From contig JAIRKM010000068.1 of the NCBI GenBank assembly GCA_031260125.1, positions 1 through 49,813 of the forward strand: DNA of 49,813 bases, read 5' to 3'. The position numbers and the translations under genes were made by a program. Source of the stretch: Helicobacteraceae bacterium (lineage in GTDB: Bacteria; Campylobacterota; Campylobacteria; Campylobacterales; SZUA-545). Under the pieces are notes generated by a model. That model was not told the DNA's origin. It did not search any database and saw only the letters and a list, made by a program, of their open reading frames with translations. Of this stretch, positions 7,194 to 17,275 are shown in pieces (position 1 is the stretch's first letter; each line of letters begins with the position of its first letter).

Positions 7194-8686
7194 TACCAGA
7201 TTCAAACAGCTATGTAGAGGGCAGAATAGGCAAACTCAACAAGCTGAGGGAACTAGGAGAAAATCCGTTTAACAACGACGTGCGCCGCGACATGAGCTTG
7301 GCGCGGTTTCGCGAGACACACGCCGATCTGCTAAGCGGCGCCGAAAAAGACGAGGGGCGCGTCGTGAGCGTAGCTGGGCGGCTGAAGCTGCTTCGCGTGA
7401 TGGGCAAAGTCTCTTTCGCCCAGATAGCCGATCAGAGCGGTTCTCTTCAACTCTATATCAGCCAAACGGAGCTTGGAAGCCGCTATGACGATCTGAAAAA
7501 AATTATAGAAGTTGGCGACATTATTGAGGCGGCGGGTTACGGTTTTTTAACCAAAACGGGCGAGCTAACGCTGCATATAAAAACCTTAAAAATACTGACC
7601 AAATCGATCCGTCCGCTACCGGAAAAATTTCATGGCATTCAGGATGTTGAGTTAAGAAGCCGTCAGCGATATCTCGATCTTATAATGAACGAAGGCGTGA
7701 GGGAAAACTTCATCTATCGTAGCAGAATCATATCGAGCGTACGCAATTTTTTTGAGAAAAACGGCTTTATTGAAGTGGAGACGCCTATGCTCCACCCGAT
7801 TCCCGGCGGCGCGAACGCTAAGCCTTTCGTTACGCATCACAACGCGCTAAATGTTGATAGATTTCTGCGAATTGCGCCTGAGCTGTACTTAAAAAGATTG
7901 ATCGTAGGCGGGTTTGAGGCGATCTACGAGATAAATCGCTGTTTCAGAAACGAGGGAATGGATTCGACGCATAATCCCGAATTTACGATGGTTGAATTTT
8001 ATTGGGCGTATCACACTTACGACGATCTGATCGCGCTGACCGAGAAGCTGTTTGCCGAATTGACGGAGGCTTTGGGCGTGAAAAGCGTCTCTTTCAGAGG
8101 CAGCGATATCGATCTTAGCTCTCCATTTAAGCGCCTTAGCTACGATCAGGCTCTAGTGGAGATCGGCGGCATAGCGGAAGGCAGCCTCAACGATGCCGCG
8201 GCGCTCAAACGGATTGCGCTTGATCTGCATATCGCGGTAAAAGAGGACGATACGATCGGCAGGATCAAGGAGGCGCTCTTCGATCGTTTGGTGGAGCCAA
8301 ATCTCATCGCGCCCACATTTATTACGCAATTTCCAATCGAAATATCCCCTCTAGCGCGCAGAAACGACCGCAACTTAGCGCTTGCCGATCGTTTTGAGCT
8401 TTTTATCGGCGGCTACGAGATAGCAAACGGATTTAGCGAACTAAACGATCCGATCGATCAGTACAGCCGCTTCAAGGAGCAGGTAAGCAAGAAAGAGGGC
8501 GGCGACGAAGAGGGGATGTTTATGGACGAGGATTATATTACGGCGCTTAGCTATGGAATGCCGCCGACGGCGGGGGAAGGGATCGGCATCGATCGACTCG
8601 CCATGATCCTGACCGGCAGCGAAACGATCAGAGATGTGCTGCTTTTCCCCGCGATGCGTCCAATAGGTGAAGGAGAGAAGAGTTGA
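7190..8686 (+). CDS. lysS: Lysyl-tRNA synthetase, class II
   Basis: It charges tRNA-Lys. The protein has about 498 residues. An N-terminal OB-fold anticodon-binding domain is followed by the class II core. Motif 2 is [19 protein letters not shown] and motif 3 is [13 protein letters not shown] near the C-terminus; [16 protein letters not shown] is also characteristic. The start is taken as TTG at 7190, which overlaps the fur stop (TTGA) and gives the usual short N-terminus; an ATG at 7163 would lengthen the protein by nine residues and overlap fur further. The 3' end overlaps glyA by four bases. Confidence 0.96.
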   Translation: MIPDSNSYVEGRIGKLNKLRELGENPFNNDVRRDMSLARFRETHADLLSGAEKDEGRVVSVAGRLKLLRVMGKVSFAQIADQSGSLQLYISQTELGSRYDDLKKIIEVGDIIEAAGYGFLTKTGELTLHIKTLKILTKSIRPLPEKFHGIQDVELRSRQRYLDLIMNEGVRENFIYRSRIISSVRNFFEKNGFIEVETPMLHPIPGGANAKPFVTHHNALNVDRFLRIAPELYLKRLIVGGFEAIYEINRCFRNEGMDSTHNPEFTMVEFYWAYHTYDDLIALTEKLFAELTEALGVKSVSFRGSDIDLSSPFKRLSYDQALVEIGGIAEGSLNDAAALKRIALDLHIAVKEDDTIGRIKEALFDRLVEPNLIAPTFITQFPIEISPLARRNDRNLALADRFELFIGGYEIANGFSELNDPIDQYSRFKEQVSKKEGGDEEGMFMDEDYITALSYGMPPTAGEGIGIDRLAMILTGSETIRDVLLFPAMRPIGEGEKS

Positions 8687-9930
8687 ACTATTTGGAAACG
8701 GAAGATAGAGAGATATACGGCTGGATTGAAAAGGAGCTGGCGCGTCAGAACGAGCATTTGGAGCTGATCGCGAGCGAAAACTACACCTTTCCGGCGGTGA
8801 TGCAGGCGGCGGGCAGCGTCCTTACCAACAAATACGCCGAAGGCTATCCAAAGAGGCGCTACTACGGCGGTTGCGGTTATGTGGACGAGGTGGAACAGAT
8901 AGCGATCGATCGCGTCAAAAGGCTCTTTGGCTGTGCTTTTGCCAACGTTCAGCCGCACTCCGGCAGCTCCGCGAACGCCGCCGTTTACGCCGCGCTGATC
9001 GAGCCGTATGACAAAATTTTGGGTATGGACCTCAGCCACGGCGGGCATCTAACCCACGGCGCGAAGGTAAGTTTCACCGGTCAGAACTACCGCAGCTTTG
9101 CCTACGGCGTAAACAGCGACGGCGAGATCGATTACGAAGAGCTTGCCAAAGCGGCGCGTATCGTGAAGCCGCAGGTGATCGTTGCGGGATTTAGCGCGTA
9201 CTCTAAGCGGCTTGATTTTGCAAAGTTCAGGGAGATCGCCGATGAGGTGAAGGCGCTTTTATTCGCCGATGTGGCGCATGTGGCGGGGCTGATCGTAGCG
9301 GACGAGTACCCAAGCCCCTTTCCTCATGCCCATGTCGTTACCACCACGACGCACAAAACTCTTCGGGGAACGCGCGGCGGCGTGATTCTCACCAATGACG
9401 AAGAGATCGCCAAACGGATCGACAAGGCGGTTTTTCCGGGCATGCAGGGAGGTCCGCTCATGCACGTAATCGCGGCGAAAGCGGTCGGCTTCGGCTACAA
9501 CCTCAAGCCGGAGTGGAAAATCTACGCGAGGCAGGTCAAGGCAAACATTAGGGCTTTGACCGAAGCGGTGCGCAAAAGAGGCTACAAGGTGGTCGGCGGT
9601 CAGACGGAAAACCACCTTATTCTGATGAGCTTCCTCGATAGGGAGCTTTCCGGTCGGGACGCTGAAAACGCGCTCTTGAACAGCGGTATCTGCGTAAACA
9701 AAAATACCGTGCCGGGCGAAACGAGAAGCCCCTTTATCACCAGCGGGATCAGGCTGGGATCGCCCGCTCTCACAAGCAGAGGGTTTAAGGAGGAAGAGTT
9801 TAAATTTATTGGCGAAAAGATTGCCGACGTGTTAGACGACGTTGCCGACGCCAAGAGGCAGAGGGCGGTTTATGAAGAGATTAAAGCGCTTTCCGTCAAA
9901 TTTCCGGCGTACGGCAAAGCGACTTTTTAA
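8683..9930 (+). CDS. glyA: Serine hydroxymethyltransferase
   Basis: This PLP enzyme interconverts serine and glycine and supplies one-carbon units as methylene-tetrahydrofolate. The 415 residues match the usual length. The PLP lysine sits in [14 protein letters not shown] (most homologues read RGPRGG). Other hallmarks are [18 protein letters not shown] near the N-terminus and [11 protein letters not shown]. The start is TTG at 8683, overlapping the lysS stop as TTGA, with AGGAG at 8671-8675. Confidence 0.97.
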   Translation: MNYLETEDREIYGWIEKELARQNEHLELIASENYTFPAVMQAAGSVLTNKYAEGYPKRRYYGGCGYVDEVEQIAIDRVKRLFGCAFANVQPHSGSSANAAVYAALIEPYDKILGMDLSHGGHLTHGAKVSFTGQNYRSFAYGVNSDGEIDYEELAKAARIVKPQVIVAGFSAYSKRLDFAKFREIADEVKALLFADVAHVAGLIVADEYPSPFPHAHVVTTTTHKTLRGTRGGVILTNDEEIAKRIDKAVFPGMQGGPLMHVIAAKAVGFGYNLKPEWKIYARQVKANIRALTEAVRKRGYKVVGGQTENHLILMSFLDRELSGRDAENALLNSGICVNKNTVPGETRSPFITSGIRLGSPALTSRGFKEEEFKFIGEKIADVLDDVADAKRQRAVYEEIKALSVKFPAYGKATF

Positions 9931-9942
9931 GGAGTTATCAGC

Positions 9943-10482
9943 GTGATCGCCCAAGATATGCAGCTTATTAAGATGGCGACCTCGCACTACTTTGTGAAAA
10001 GTCCCGACAGAAGGCAGATAAGTTTTCGCGGAAAGACGCTTTTTGATCGCTTTGTGCGCGTCGATCGGGCGTTGAACACCGCTGTGATGAACGAGCATTT
10101 CTCCAATAAAGCCATAGTCGCGCATGATCTGATCCTTGATGGCGACTTTGTGGAGAACATCGTTTTTGATTTTAACGGCATCGACACCGTGCGCTTTTAC
10201 CATCGCGCGCAGTTGATGCTGAGGGAAGAGGGTTTTTTGAACTTTACGGCGTTTGAAAGCGCCACGATCGGGCATCTGCATGTTTATGTCCACAAAGGGC
10301 ATACGCCGCTTCTTGAGGGCTACAACATAGCAAAGACTCTATCGACTAAGCTTTCTCAGAAATTACCGTTGCAGTGGCGGGTCTTTCCAAGCTCCGATCT
10401 GCCGCGGGAATTTAACATTCTTGCGCTGCCGTACAAAGTTTACGCAAAAGAGCGCGGGACAAACTGGTCAAAACATATGTGA
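9943..10482 (+). CDS. DUF1882-type conserved protein of Campylobacterota
   Basis: The protein has 179 residues with no signal peptide or membrane segment. I recognise it mainly by position and general sequence as the conserved protein that follows glyA in this group (Cj0403-like, DUF1882). The function is unknown. The start is GTG at 9943 with a strong AAGGAG at 9929-9934. The N-terminal region is basic and the chain is rich in aromatic residues; the middle contains FYHRAQLMLREEGFLNF and HLHVYVHKGH. It ends 10 bases before the SPOR-domain gene, in the same operon. Confidence 0.75.
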   Translation: MIAQDMQLIKMATSHYFVKSPDRRQISFRGKTLFDRFVRVDRALNTAVMNEHFSNKAIVAHDLILDGDFVENIVFDFNGIDTVRFYHRAQLMLREEGFLNFTAFESATIGHLHVYVHKGHTPLLEGYNIAKTLSTKLSQKLPLQWRVFPSSDLPREFNILALPYKVYAKERGTNWSKHM

Positions 10483-10492
10483 AAGGACGCAC

Positions 10493-11296
10493 ATGGCAGA
10501 CAACGATCAAAACAGACTCAACGACATCCTTATAAAGCAGGACGAGGGGGCGACGACGCGCATAAAGAATCTCTTTTTGCTTTCGGCGGCGCTATTCTTG
10601 ATCATTGTAATCGCTCTACTTCTTTACAGGATCATTGATGGCACGACGCCGCAGGGAGGGAGTTCCCAAGTCGCGGGCGATCCCGCCTTGTCAACCGAGA
10701 CTTCCTCTTTTATCGATCGGGCTACACCCCCGATCGTGCAGGACGAGCAACCGCGTAGCGCTCTTGATGAGATTATTGCGCGCCACAGAGAGCAGCGGGG
10801 AGGCGAACAGAACGTTACCGCCACTGCGCCTAGTACGACGCCTCCTGCCGTAAAACCGCCGCTTTCGACGCCCGAACCGCCAAAAGCGCTGGCGTCCGCA
10901 AGCACTGCCCCCGCCGTGCCGCCGCGTACAAGCGTTACCCCTCCCGCCTCTCCGCCGCGTACAACTGGAAGCGTTACTCCTGCCGTGCCGCCGCGTACAA
11001 GCGTTACCCCTCCCGCCGCCGTGCCGCCGCGTACGACAGAGGTCAGACCCGAAACTCCGCCAGCCGCCGCTTTTTATGTGCAGATCGAGTCGCTGACGAC
11101 AGCGCCCAAAGAGGAGTATCTGAAGATTCTGCGAGATCGCGGCGCATACAGCATCTCCGTCAAAGCCAAAGAGGTCAATGGCAAAAGGGTTTACCGCCTG
11201 TACATCGGTCCGTATCGGACGCGGGATGCCGCCGCCGCCGCGTTGCCCGGCATCAAGCGCGATTACAGCGCCGCCGCGTTTATCGTGCGGGAGTAG
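10493..11296 (+). CDS. SPOR-domain membrane protein with proline-rich repeats
   Basis: The protein has 267 residues. A short cytoplasmic start is followed by one membrane segment (about residues 24-44, FLLSAALFLIIVIALLLYR). A long Pro/Thr-rich periplasmic linker follows, then a C-terminal SPOR domain (from about residue 192, FYVQIES to YRLYIGPY). SPOR domains bind denuded peptidoglycan at division sites. The linker contains near-perfect repeats of VPPRTSVTPPA, encoded by a 36-bp direct repeat (10913-10948 and 10982-11017). The ATG at 10493 has AAAGGA upstream; earlier in-frame codons lie inside the preceding gene. C. jejuni has a SPOR gene at the same place (Cj0404). Confidence 0.88.
   Translation: MADNDQNRLNDILIKQDEGATTRIKNLFLLSAALFLIIVIALLLYRIIDGTTPQGGSSQVAGDPALSTETSSFIDRATPPIVQDEQPRSALDEIIARHREQRGGEQNVTATAPSTTPPAVKPPLSTPEPPKALASASTAPAVPPRTSVTPPASPPRTTGSVTPAVPPRTSVTPPAAVPPRTTEVRPETPPAAAFYVQIESLTTAPKEEYLKILRDRGAYSISVKAKEVNGKRVYRLYIGPYRTRDAAAAALPGIKRDYSAAAFIVRE
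10913..11034 (+). repeat. In-frame direct repeats encoding the proline-rich linker
   Basis: An exact 36-bp unit at 10913-10948 recurs at 10982-11017, and a partial 17-bp copy follows at 11018-11034. All spacings are multiples of three, so copy changes alter linker length without breaking the SPOR-protein frame. Confidence 0.85.
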
Positions 11297-11297
11297 C

Positions 11298-12707
11298 GTG
11301 TTTCCGCACCGCACGGTACTGTTTGATACCATCACGCCGATCGCGCTCTACAGCAGGCTGAGAAGCTTTTTCGCGGGCGATCGGCTGTTGCTTTTTGAAA
11401 GCGGCGTAAACAACCTTGAGGGCAACTTCAGCTATCTGTTTGTCGGCTGTGAGGAGAGGATATGGCACGAAGACGGCAGAAGTTTCTATCAAAACGGCGG
11501 CAGGACGGAGGAGCTGGGCGAAAACCCGCTTACCTTTCTTAAAAAACGCTTCAAAAAGCACGACGAGCGTTTGTATAGAGATATGGCCATAAGGCTGGAG
11601 ATTGGTTTTGTCGATGGGTTTGTAGGCTATGTGGGCTACGATGCGATCAGCCTCTTTGAGCCTGTGCTGAAAAGCTCGATCGAAAATCTGATCGATGAAA
11701 CCCATACGCCGGAGATCGATCTGATCCGCCCGAAATTCATCTTTGCGATCAACCACAAAAAGCATACGCTTACCGCTCTCTGCCCGCGGCTAGAAGACGA
11801 GGCTCTGCTTGATAGGGCTATGGAGGCGATCCGCGAGCCGTTTGGCGATCTGCCGCTCATAAAGGCAAAAAAGCTGGGCGAGGGCACTCTTTCATTCGGC
11901 AAAGAGGAGTTTATGTCGAAGGTGCTGGATGTAAAGAAGGAGATAGAAAACGGCGAGGTATTTCAGATGCTTCTCTCCTCCCGCTTTATTCAGCCGGCCT
12001 CGATCGATCCGTTCAGCTTTTACCGCATTTTGCGTAGCAAAAACCCTTCGCCCTACCAGTTCTTCCTTCCGTACGATCGTTTCGCTATCGTTGGCTGTTC
12101 TCCAGAGTTGCTCGTGGGGCTGCGCAATTCGCAGATTCTATTGAAGCCTATTGCGGGAACGCGTCCGCGCGGCGGCGATCCTGCGCACGATTTGGAGATG
12201 GAAAAGGAGTTGCTTGCGGACGAGAAGGAGCTTGCGGAGCATATTATGCTGATCGACCTTGGCAGGAACGACATTGGCAGAGTGGCGAAGGCGGGCAGCA
12301 TAATCACGCGCAACCTGCTACACGTCGAGCGTTTCAGCCACGTGATGCACATTGTGAGCGATATCCACGGCGAGCTTTCGGACGATAAGGATATGTTCGA
12401 TCTTTTCGCCTCCGCGTTTACCGCCGGCACCATGACGGGCGCGCCGAAAATACGCGCTATGGAGCTGATCGCTAAATTTGAAGGCACAAAACGCGGCTGT
12501 TACAGCGGCGCGATCGCGCTTTTTGGCTTTACGGGAGATATGGACACCGCCATTACGATCCGAAGCGCGCAGATAGAAGCGGATCGCGCGATCTTTCACT
12601 CGGGCGCGGGCATCGTCGCCGACAGCAAACCCGAAAACGAGTACCGCGAGGTTCAAAACAAAATGGCGGCGATGCTCTCTAGCTTTGAAGATCTGCTCGC
12701 GATATGA
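11298..12707 (+). CDS. trpE: Anthranilate synthase component I (TrpE)-like chorismate-binding enzyme
   Basis: It converts chorismate, with ammonia from a glutaminase partner, into anthranilate for tryptophan. The protein has about 469 residues. Chorismate-binding motifs are PIAGTRPRG, DLGRNDIGRVAKAGS, HVMHIVSDIHGEL, FTAGTMTGAPKIRAMELI and AGIVADS. The LLFES stretch at residues 31-35 resembles the tryptophan feedback site of TrpE and favours TrpE over PabB, though PabB cannot be excluded. No trpG or other trp gene is nearby; the neighbours are the SPOR gene and aroE. The start is GTG at 11298, one base after the SPOR stop. It overlaps aroE by ATGA. Confidence 0.85.
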   Translation: MFPHRTVLFDTITPIALYSRLRSFFAGDRLLLFESGVNNLEGNFSYLFVGCEERIWHEDGRSFYQNGGRTEELGENPLTFLKKRFKKHDERLYRDMAIRLEIGFVDGFVGYVGYDAISLFEPVLKSSIENLIDETHTPEIDLIRPKFIFAINHKKHTLTALCPRLEDEALLDRAMEAIREPFGDLPLIKAKKLGEGTLSFGKEEFMSKVLDVKKEIENGEVFQMLLSSRFIQPASIDPFSFYRILRSKNPSPYQFFLPYDRFAIVGCSPELLVGLRNSQILLKPIAGTRPRGGDPAHDLEMEKELLADEKELAEHIMLIDLGRNDIGRVAKAGSIITRNLLHVERFSHVMHIVSDIHGELSDDKDMFDLFASAFTAGTMTGAPKIRAMELIAKFEGTKRGCYSGAIALFGFTGDMDTAITIRSAQIEADRAIFHSGAGIVADSKPENEYREVQNKMAAMLSSFEDLLAI

Positions 12708-13501
12708 GGCTCTTTGCGGTTTTTGGCAATCCGATTGCCCACTCTCTCTCTCCGCTGATTCACAATGCGGCGTTTGCGGCGTTCGATCGGGACGCGGTTT
12801 ATACGCGTGTTTTGCTCGATCGCGGCGAGGCGCTGCGAACCGCTTTTGAGCGCTGCGGGCTCTCAGGCGCGAATATCACCGTGCCGTTTAAGGAGTTTGC
12901 CTTCGATCAAGCCGATGAGGTGCGCGGCATAGCGAGGGAGATCGGCGCGGTAAACACGTGGGTTGTAGAAAACGGCAGGATCGTCGGTTACAACAGCGAC
13001 GCGCCCGGTTTTATAGAGGCGCTGGGATACGCGCCGAAAAAGGTGCTGATTTTGGGCGCGGGCGGTACGGCGCGGGCGATCTCCCACGCTCTGATCGAGA
13101 GCGGGTCTGATATCTTTGTACTCAACCGAAGCGAGGCAAAACTAGCGTACTTTCTGCGAAAGAAGATCGCCTGTTCTACAAAAAGCCCCAAAGCCGATTT
13201 CGATCTGATTGTCAATACTACTTCGGCGGGCCTAAAGGACGATCTTCTACCGCTGAATGAGGCGGTGCTTAAAAATTACTTCTTAAACGCACAAACGGCG
13301 TTTGACGTGATCTACGGCAGGCAAACGCCGTTTTTGACGTTGGCGGGCAAATGCCGTCTCAAGACGCAAGACGGGCTTGAAATGCTGATCAATCAGGCGG
13401 CGATCTCCTTTAGGCTTTTCTCTCCCGCTGTTCAGAGTGGCGATCTCTCCTCTATTATGAGATCGGCGCTGTGTTTGCCCAAAGAGATAATATGGAATTG
13501 A
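12704..13501 (+). CDS. aroE: Shikimate dehydrogenase
   Basis: This NADPH-dependent enzyme reduces 3-dehydroshikimate to shikimate. The protein has 265 residues. The substrate side is NPIAHSLSPLIHN, and the catalytic lysine lies in NITVPFKE. GYNSDAPGF carries the conserved aspartate (Campylobacterota typically have A rather than G after Asp). The nucleotide-binding loop is LGAGGTARAI. The start overlaps trpE (ATGA) and the 3' end overlaps the cation-efflux gene by ten bases. With aroK at 45502-45993 it covers two steps of the chorismate route. Confidence 0.95.
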   Translation: MRLFAVFGNPIAHSLSPLIHNAAFAAFDRDAVYTRVLLDRGEALRTAFERCGLSGANITVPFKEFAFDQADEVRGIAREIGAVNTWVVENGRIVGYNSDAPGFIEALGYAPKKVLILGAGGTARAISHALIESGSDIFVLNRSEAKLAYFLRKKIACSTKSPKADFDLIVNTTSAGLKDDLLPLNEAVLKNYFLNAQTAFDVIYGRQTPFLTLAGKCRLKTQDGLEMLINQAAISFRLFSPAVQSGDLSSIMRSALCLPKEIIWN

Positions 13502-14367
13502 GCCTGCCGAAAAAGGCTACTATATTAGCTAGTATAACCGCTTTATTTATAGCGTTAATAAAATTTGCGGCAGGTGTTGCCAGCGGCAGTATGGCAGTAT
13601 TGAGCAGCGCGATTGATTCTCTTTTAGATATGGCGATCAGCCTCTTTAATCTGTACGCTGTCAAGATCAGCGAGATGGGCGAAGACGGACATTTTAACTA
13701 TGGACGCGATAAGATCGAAGGGCTTTCGGCGCTGTTGGAGGCGGTTGTAATCGGCGCTACTGGAATATATATCATCGTTCAAAGTGTATCAAACATCGTT
13801 GAAGGCAAAAGGCTGGAAATGGTTGATGCCGCTATATGGGCGATGCTGTTTTCAACCGTTATAACCGCGTTTCTGATACGCTTTCTGTTCTCCTGTTGGC
13901 GCAAAACTCAATCGACGATTATTTACTCTGATTTGCAACACTATAAGAGCGATCTATTTACAAATATCGGCATTATAATATCGCTGATATTGATCGCGCT
14001 AAGCGATTTTAGCGCGCTTGACTCTATCGTTTCTATTGTGATCGCCGTCTTTATTGTTTATAACGCCAAAAAAGTAGCTGCTGTTGGGGTTGTTATGCTG
14101 CTCGATCGCGCAATTGATAAGCCTTTACTAGATCGGATAGAAAACGTGTTGAAAAGCACTTCAAATATGCTTGGATATCACAATTTACGCACAAGAAAGA
14201 GTGCGCACACTTACGTCGTTGACGTGCATCTAGTTTTTAACGAGGAAAGCTCCCTCAAAGAGGCGCACGACGTCTCCGACTACGTGGAAAAAGAGATCGC
14301 GAATCTCGATCGATCGTCAAAGTGGTTTATCACAGTCCACCTCGATCCCAAAGACGATAGCGTCTAG
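13492..14367 (+). CDS. Cation diffusion facilitator family transporter (FieF-like)
   Basis: This is an inner-membrane divalent-metal/proton antiporter of 291 residues with six membrane segments and a C-terminal cytoplasmic domain. The metal site of FieF is conserved: D42 and D46 in IDSLLD of the second membrane segment, H150 and D154 in HYKSD of the fifth. The DGHFNYGRDKIE loop supplies further ligands. The D/D/H/D pattern fits zinc or iron, but specificity is an inference. The ATG at 13492 lies inside the end of aroE; an ATG seven codons upstream is possible but has a poorer context. Being last in an operon containing fur is suggestive, not proof, of iron-related use. Confidence 0.92.
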   Translation: MELSLPKKATILASITALFIALIKFAAGVASGSMAVLSSAIDSLLDMAISLFNLYAVKISEMGEDGHFNYGRDKIEGLSALLEAVVIGATGIYIIVQSVSNIVEGKRLEMVDAAIWAMLFSTVITAFLIRFLFSCWRKTQSTIIYSDLQHYKSDLFTNIGIIISLILIALSDFSALDSIVSIVIAVFIVYNAKKVAAVGVVMLLDRAIDKPLLDRIENVLKSTSNMLGYHNLRTRKSAHTYVVDVHLVFNEESSLKEAHDVSDYVEKEIANLDRSSKWFITVHLDPKDDSV

Positions 14368-14454
14368 CCCCCCAATCGGGTTGTTTGACGAAACCCTAAA
14401 AGCAGAGAGGTCATAAAAGGCGATTCAAACAGCACGATAAAGCGATCTCGTTCG

Positions 14455-15229
14455 CTATCTGGGTAGTATGCCAAGTTCAAAGCGTTTGCCATCGCCGCGC
14501 ACATAGGAGCCCGAAACAACGATTCCGTCTTGCATATCCAGAGTGTAAACCCCGCCGGCGCCGTTACTCCCCTCTTCAAGGATTATGGTTTCATTGGTTG
14601 TTGTTTCTTTTAATTTAAGGGATATGCTCTCTTTTTGCCCTTTATACTTCACCCGCCACACATCCCTCTCATCCGAGAGCGAGAGTGTGGAACTGATTCT
14701 AATCTCAAAGTTATTTTTTAAGCCGACAGACGCCAGATAGTAGAGATAGATGTCCTCCCTGCATCTGTATTCAAGATATTCCCCGTTCCATTCGTCATGC
14801 ATAAAGCAAGAATCGGTTAAAGCAAACAATTTCGCCGAAATTGTTTGAATAAGGGCGGGAGAACACCAGAATATGATCTTTTGTTTCCAAGAGTTCATCC
14901 GCGTTCCCAAAGGCAAACTCATCCGAAAAAAACTTATTTTCCTCACTTCCGAAATGAAAAACTTCGGGAGCGTGACCCAAACCGCAGATAAAAACAAAAC
15001 TCAATTTTTCGCCGTCAAAGCCGCTTAAAAGAATGGGATCGCGATCGCAACCCAAATAATTTGCAACCTCTTCCTGTTTTAATGCGCCATCTCTGTCATA
15101 TACTCTGATCCCGCTGTATTTTCCGTCTTTACCGCGAACCGTTTTAACCGAATAACCGTCCAAGTTGATCTCGTTTGCACCGGCAAAAAATGCCAACGCA
15201 CAAAAAAAGAGAAGAAGAAAACGCTTCAT
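14455..15229 (-). pseudogene. Secreted protein gene of unknown function, broken by a one-base frameshift
   Basis: The gene starts at ATG 15229 with GAGG at good spacing and encodes a signal peptide (MKRFLLLFFCALAFFAGA). That frame stops at 14795-14797. A second minus frame, open from 14997 to the TAG at 14455, continues with plausible coding sequence (HDEWNGEYLEYRCRED and onward). The switch falls at the perfect palindrome 14824-14846. Deleting its single central base joins the frames as SNNFAKLFALTDSCFMHDE and would give a protein of about 257 residues. This is therefore a recent pseudogene, a site of slippage or recoding, or a sequence error. No family was recognised. It stands alone between the cation-efflux and chemoreceptor genes. 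Confidence 0.7.
14824..14846. repeat. Perfect 11-bp palindrome with one central base, at the frameshift site
   Basis: AAACAATTTCG (14824-14834) is followed by a single C and then CGAAATTGTTT (14836-14846). The arms are exact complements. The extra central base is exactly what breaks the reading frame of the surrounding minus-strand gene. Confidence 0.95.
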
Positions 15230-15314
15230 CTGTTAGCCTCTGTCGTAAACTTTATTAAGCTCCGCTTACAAGCGGAAGCCGCCTTTATTCCCCGTCTTAA
15301 TTTAAGCGGATAGG

Positions 15315-17228
15315 CTAAAATCTAAAGCCCTCAAGCCTCTTTTTCAGCTCGACGGTAAGTTCGTCAAGCCGCTTGGCAGCTTGCGCGATCTCCACCACGC
15401 TGGCAGAGTTCTTGCGGGTGTTTTCGGAGATTTCGCGCATATTCTGATCCGCAGTTTCCGCGGCGCTTTGCAGATGATTAAACCGCGCTACGCTCTGATC
15501 GACCGACTCGACCGCCTTTTGCATCGTGCCGACCGCTAGATCGATCATCTTTGCGCTTTCATCGGAAGCCTCCACTAAACTTTCGCTTGCCTTCGCGCTT
15601 TTCTGCATGTCGTCGCTTGCTTCTAGTACCGATTGCGTGATAGCTTGCAGCGTGGCGTTGATTTCGGAGAGAGCCTTCTGCGTCCTTTCGGCAAGTTTGC
15701 GCACCTCGTCCGCTACTACCGCAAAACCCCGCCCCTGCTCACCCGCCCGCGCCGCTTCAATGGCGGCGTTGAGCGCTAACAGATTGGTCTGATCGGCGAT
15801 GTCTCCAATCATAAAAAGCACGCTGCGCACCGACTCGGTTTCCTGCGTAAGTTTTGAGAGTTTATCCGCAACATCCGCCTGTTCCCTTGAGCGCTCCCGC
15901 GCGGAACTGGTCATGCTCTCTATCCCGTGCCGCGCCGTGTGAAGTCGTTCGTTGGAGGTTCTTGCCTGTTCGCTGGTGTCCGCAAAGAGCTGGTAAAGCG
16001 CGCGCACCCCCGCGTCAATCTGCGAGACGCGCTCCGCCGCAGAGCCGACGAGTTGGCTGGATGTCAGCGTAGCCTTGTCGATTTCAGAGGCAGTTTCGCT
16101 TAGTTTCGCGCTTACTGAGGCGTTTTCGCCCACGCTGTTATAGGTGGCTGCGACTGCCTTTTCAAAGGTTTCAAACAGCAGGTTGAGATCGCGCCCAATT
16201 AGTCCTAGTTCGTCGTTCGCGTCAATCGCGACTCTGGTTTTCAGATCGAGCGTGTCCGCCGCGCTCCGCACAGTCGCGCTCAGTGCCGTAAATCGCGCCA
16301 CGAGAGCGTTGATCGCGAAATAGAGTCCCGCCAAAATCACGGCAAAACCCGCCGCAAGCACGATCACCAACAGCTTGGAGGTTTGGTAAAAACGGTCGGA
16401 TTCGACCGTTATGGCGAGAATCCAACCGTGTGTATCGGCGATCGGCGCGTAAAAGAGCAGCCGCTTTTGTCCGTTTGGTTCCACATATTCCAATTCGCCC
16501 GCCGTTTTGCTTAAAACCGCCTCAGCCCCTTCGCTTACGCCGTCGTAACCGAATTCGCCGCTGTTTTTCAGCGACAGCTTCAGCTGCATTTCCGGCGTTG
16601 GATGCGAAAAGATCGTTCCCGCACTGTCGATCAGCCACGACTGGGATTGCTCCGTAATCTTCACCCGCGCCACAGCGGTGTTGAGACTCTTTGTGGCGAC
16701 TGAGGCAAAGATCGCGCCGCGTAGCCTGCCCTCTTTGTCATGCACCGCCTGCACCAGCGCCACAATTATGTCTCCGGTGGATCGTGCCAGAAACGGATCG
16801 GTGAGTAAAAACTGGCTTGTCTTGTCTATGACGACGGTTTTGAAGTAGTCTCGATCGGATAGGTTGGCTCTGTTTCCGGTCTGATAGAAGCCGTTGCCCT
16901 TTTCGTCAATGTAGATCAGGCTTTGAACCGTAGGATCGAGGTTCTTGCCAAGTTCGACCAGAAACGCCGCGATCTCATCGTTGGAGCCATCGCGTATGAT
17001 CGGCGTATTGGCGATCGTCGATACCAGCAGGCGATAGCTGGAAACCCACTCGGAAATCTGCGCCGCCGCGCTTTGAGTTGTTTTGATCGTCATCTCTTTT
17101 TCGGCGGACGATACCTTTAGGTGAACGATATAGGTCATCGCCGCCGCACAGGGAATGCAGAGCGCGAGTACAGCCGAGAGCGTCTTTGCGCGTATGCCTT
17201 TTATGCCAATTTTTTCCACAAGTCTCAT
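15315..17228 (-). CDS. Methyl-accepting chemotaxis protein with dCache-type sensor domain
   Basis: This is a transmembrane chemoreceptor of about 637 residues. It has a first membrane segment near residues 13-31 and a periplasmic dCache-like sensor ([42 protein letters not shown]). The second membrane segment lies near 288-310, followed by HAMP and a long helical signalling domain. The highly conserved hairpin tip is [19 protein letters not shown] and [18 protein letters not shown]. No C-terminal CheR-binding pentapeptide is present. The ATG at 17228 is preferred because GGAAG precedes it; the ATG four codons upstream (17240) has no ribosome-binding site. A sigma-28-like promoter lies at 17276-17302. 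The ligand cannot be inferred. Confidence 0.94.
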   Translation of the reverse strand: MRLVEKIGIKGIRAKTLSAVLALCIPCAAAMTYIVHLKVSSAEKEMTIKTTQSAAAQISEWVSSYRLLVSTIANTPIIRDGSNDEIAAFLVELGKNLDPTVQSLIYIDEKGNGFYQTGNRANLSDRDYFKTVVIDKTSQFLLTDPFLARSTGDIIVALVQAVHDKEGRLRGAIFASVATKSLNTAVARVKITEQSQSWLIDSAGTIFSHPTPEMQLKLSLKNSGEFGYDGVSEGAEAVLSKTAGELEYVEPNGQKRLLFYAPIADTHGWILAITVESDRFYQTSKLLVIVLAAGFAVILAGLYFAINALVARFTALSATVRSAADTLDLKTRVAIDANDELGLIGRDLNLLFETFEKAVAATYNSVGENASVSAKLSETASEIDKATLTSSQLVGSAAERVSQIDAGVRALYQLFADTSEQARTSNERLHTARHGIESMTSSARERSREQADVADKLSKLTQETESVRSVLFMIGDIADQTNLLALNAAIEAARAGEQGRGFAVVADEVRKLAERTQKALSEINATLQAITQSVLEASDDMQKSAKASESLVEASDESAKMIDLAVGTMQKAVESVDQSVARFNHLQSAAETADQNMREISENTRKNSASVVEIAQAAKRLDELTVELKKRLEGFRF

Positions 17229-17275
17229 AATATCTTCCATTCTGTCATATTTGTTTCATCTATTTTCCAAATAGC

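Noticed and set aside
11178-11297. Extending trpE upstream into the SPOR gene
   Set aside because: The added sequence is the out-of-frame shadow of the SPOR domain; the GTG one base after the SPOR stop fits the family length.
10691-11335. 214-codon minus-strand frame opposite the SPOR gene, with Gly/Arg/Cys repeats
   Set aside because: It is the complement of the proline-rich repeat DNA; its repeats follow from the plus-strand linker and there is no start signal.
15230-15314. Hairpin TCCGCTT/AAGCGGA near 15255 as terminator of the chemoreceptor gene
   Set aside because: The stem is short with almost no loop and no T-run follows on the minus strand.
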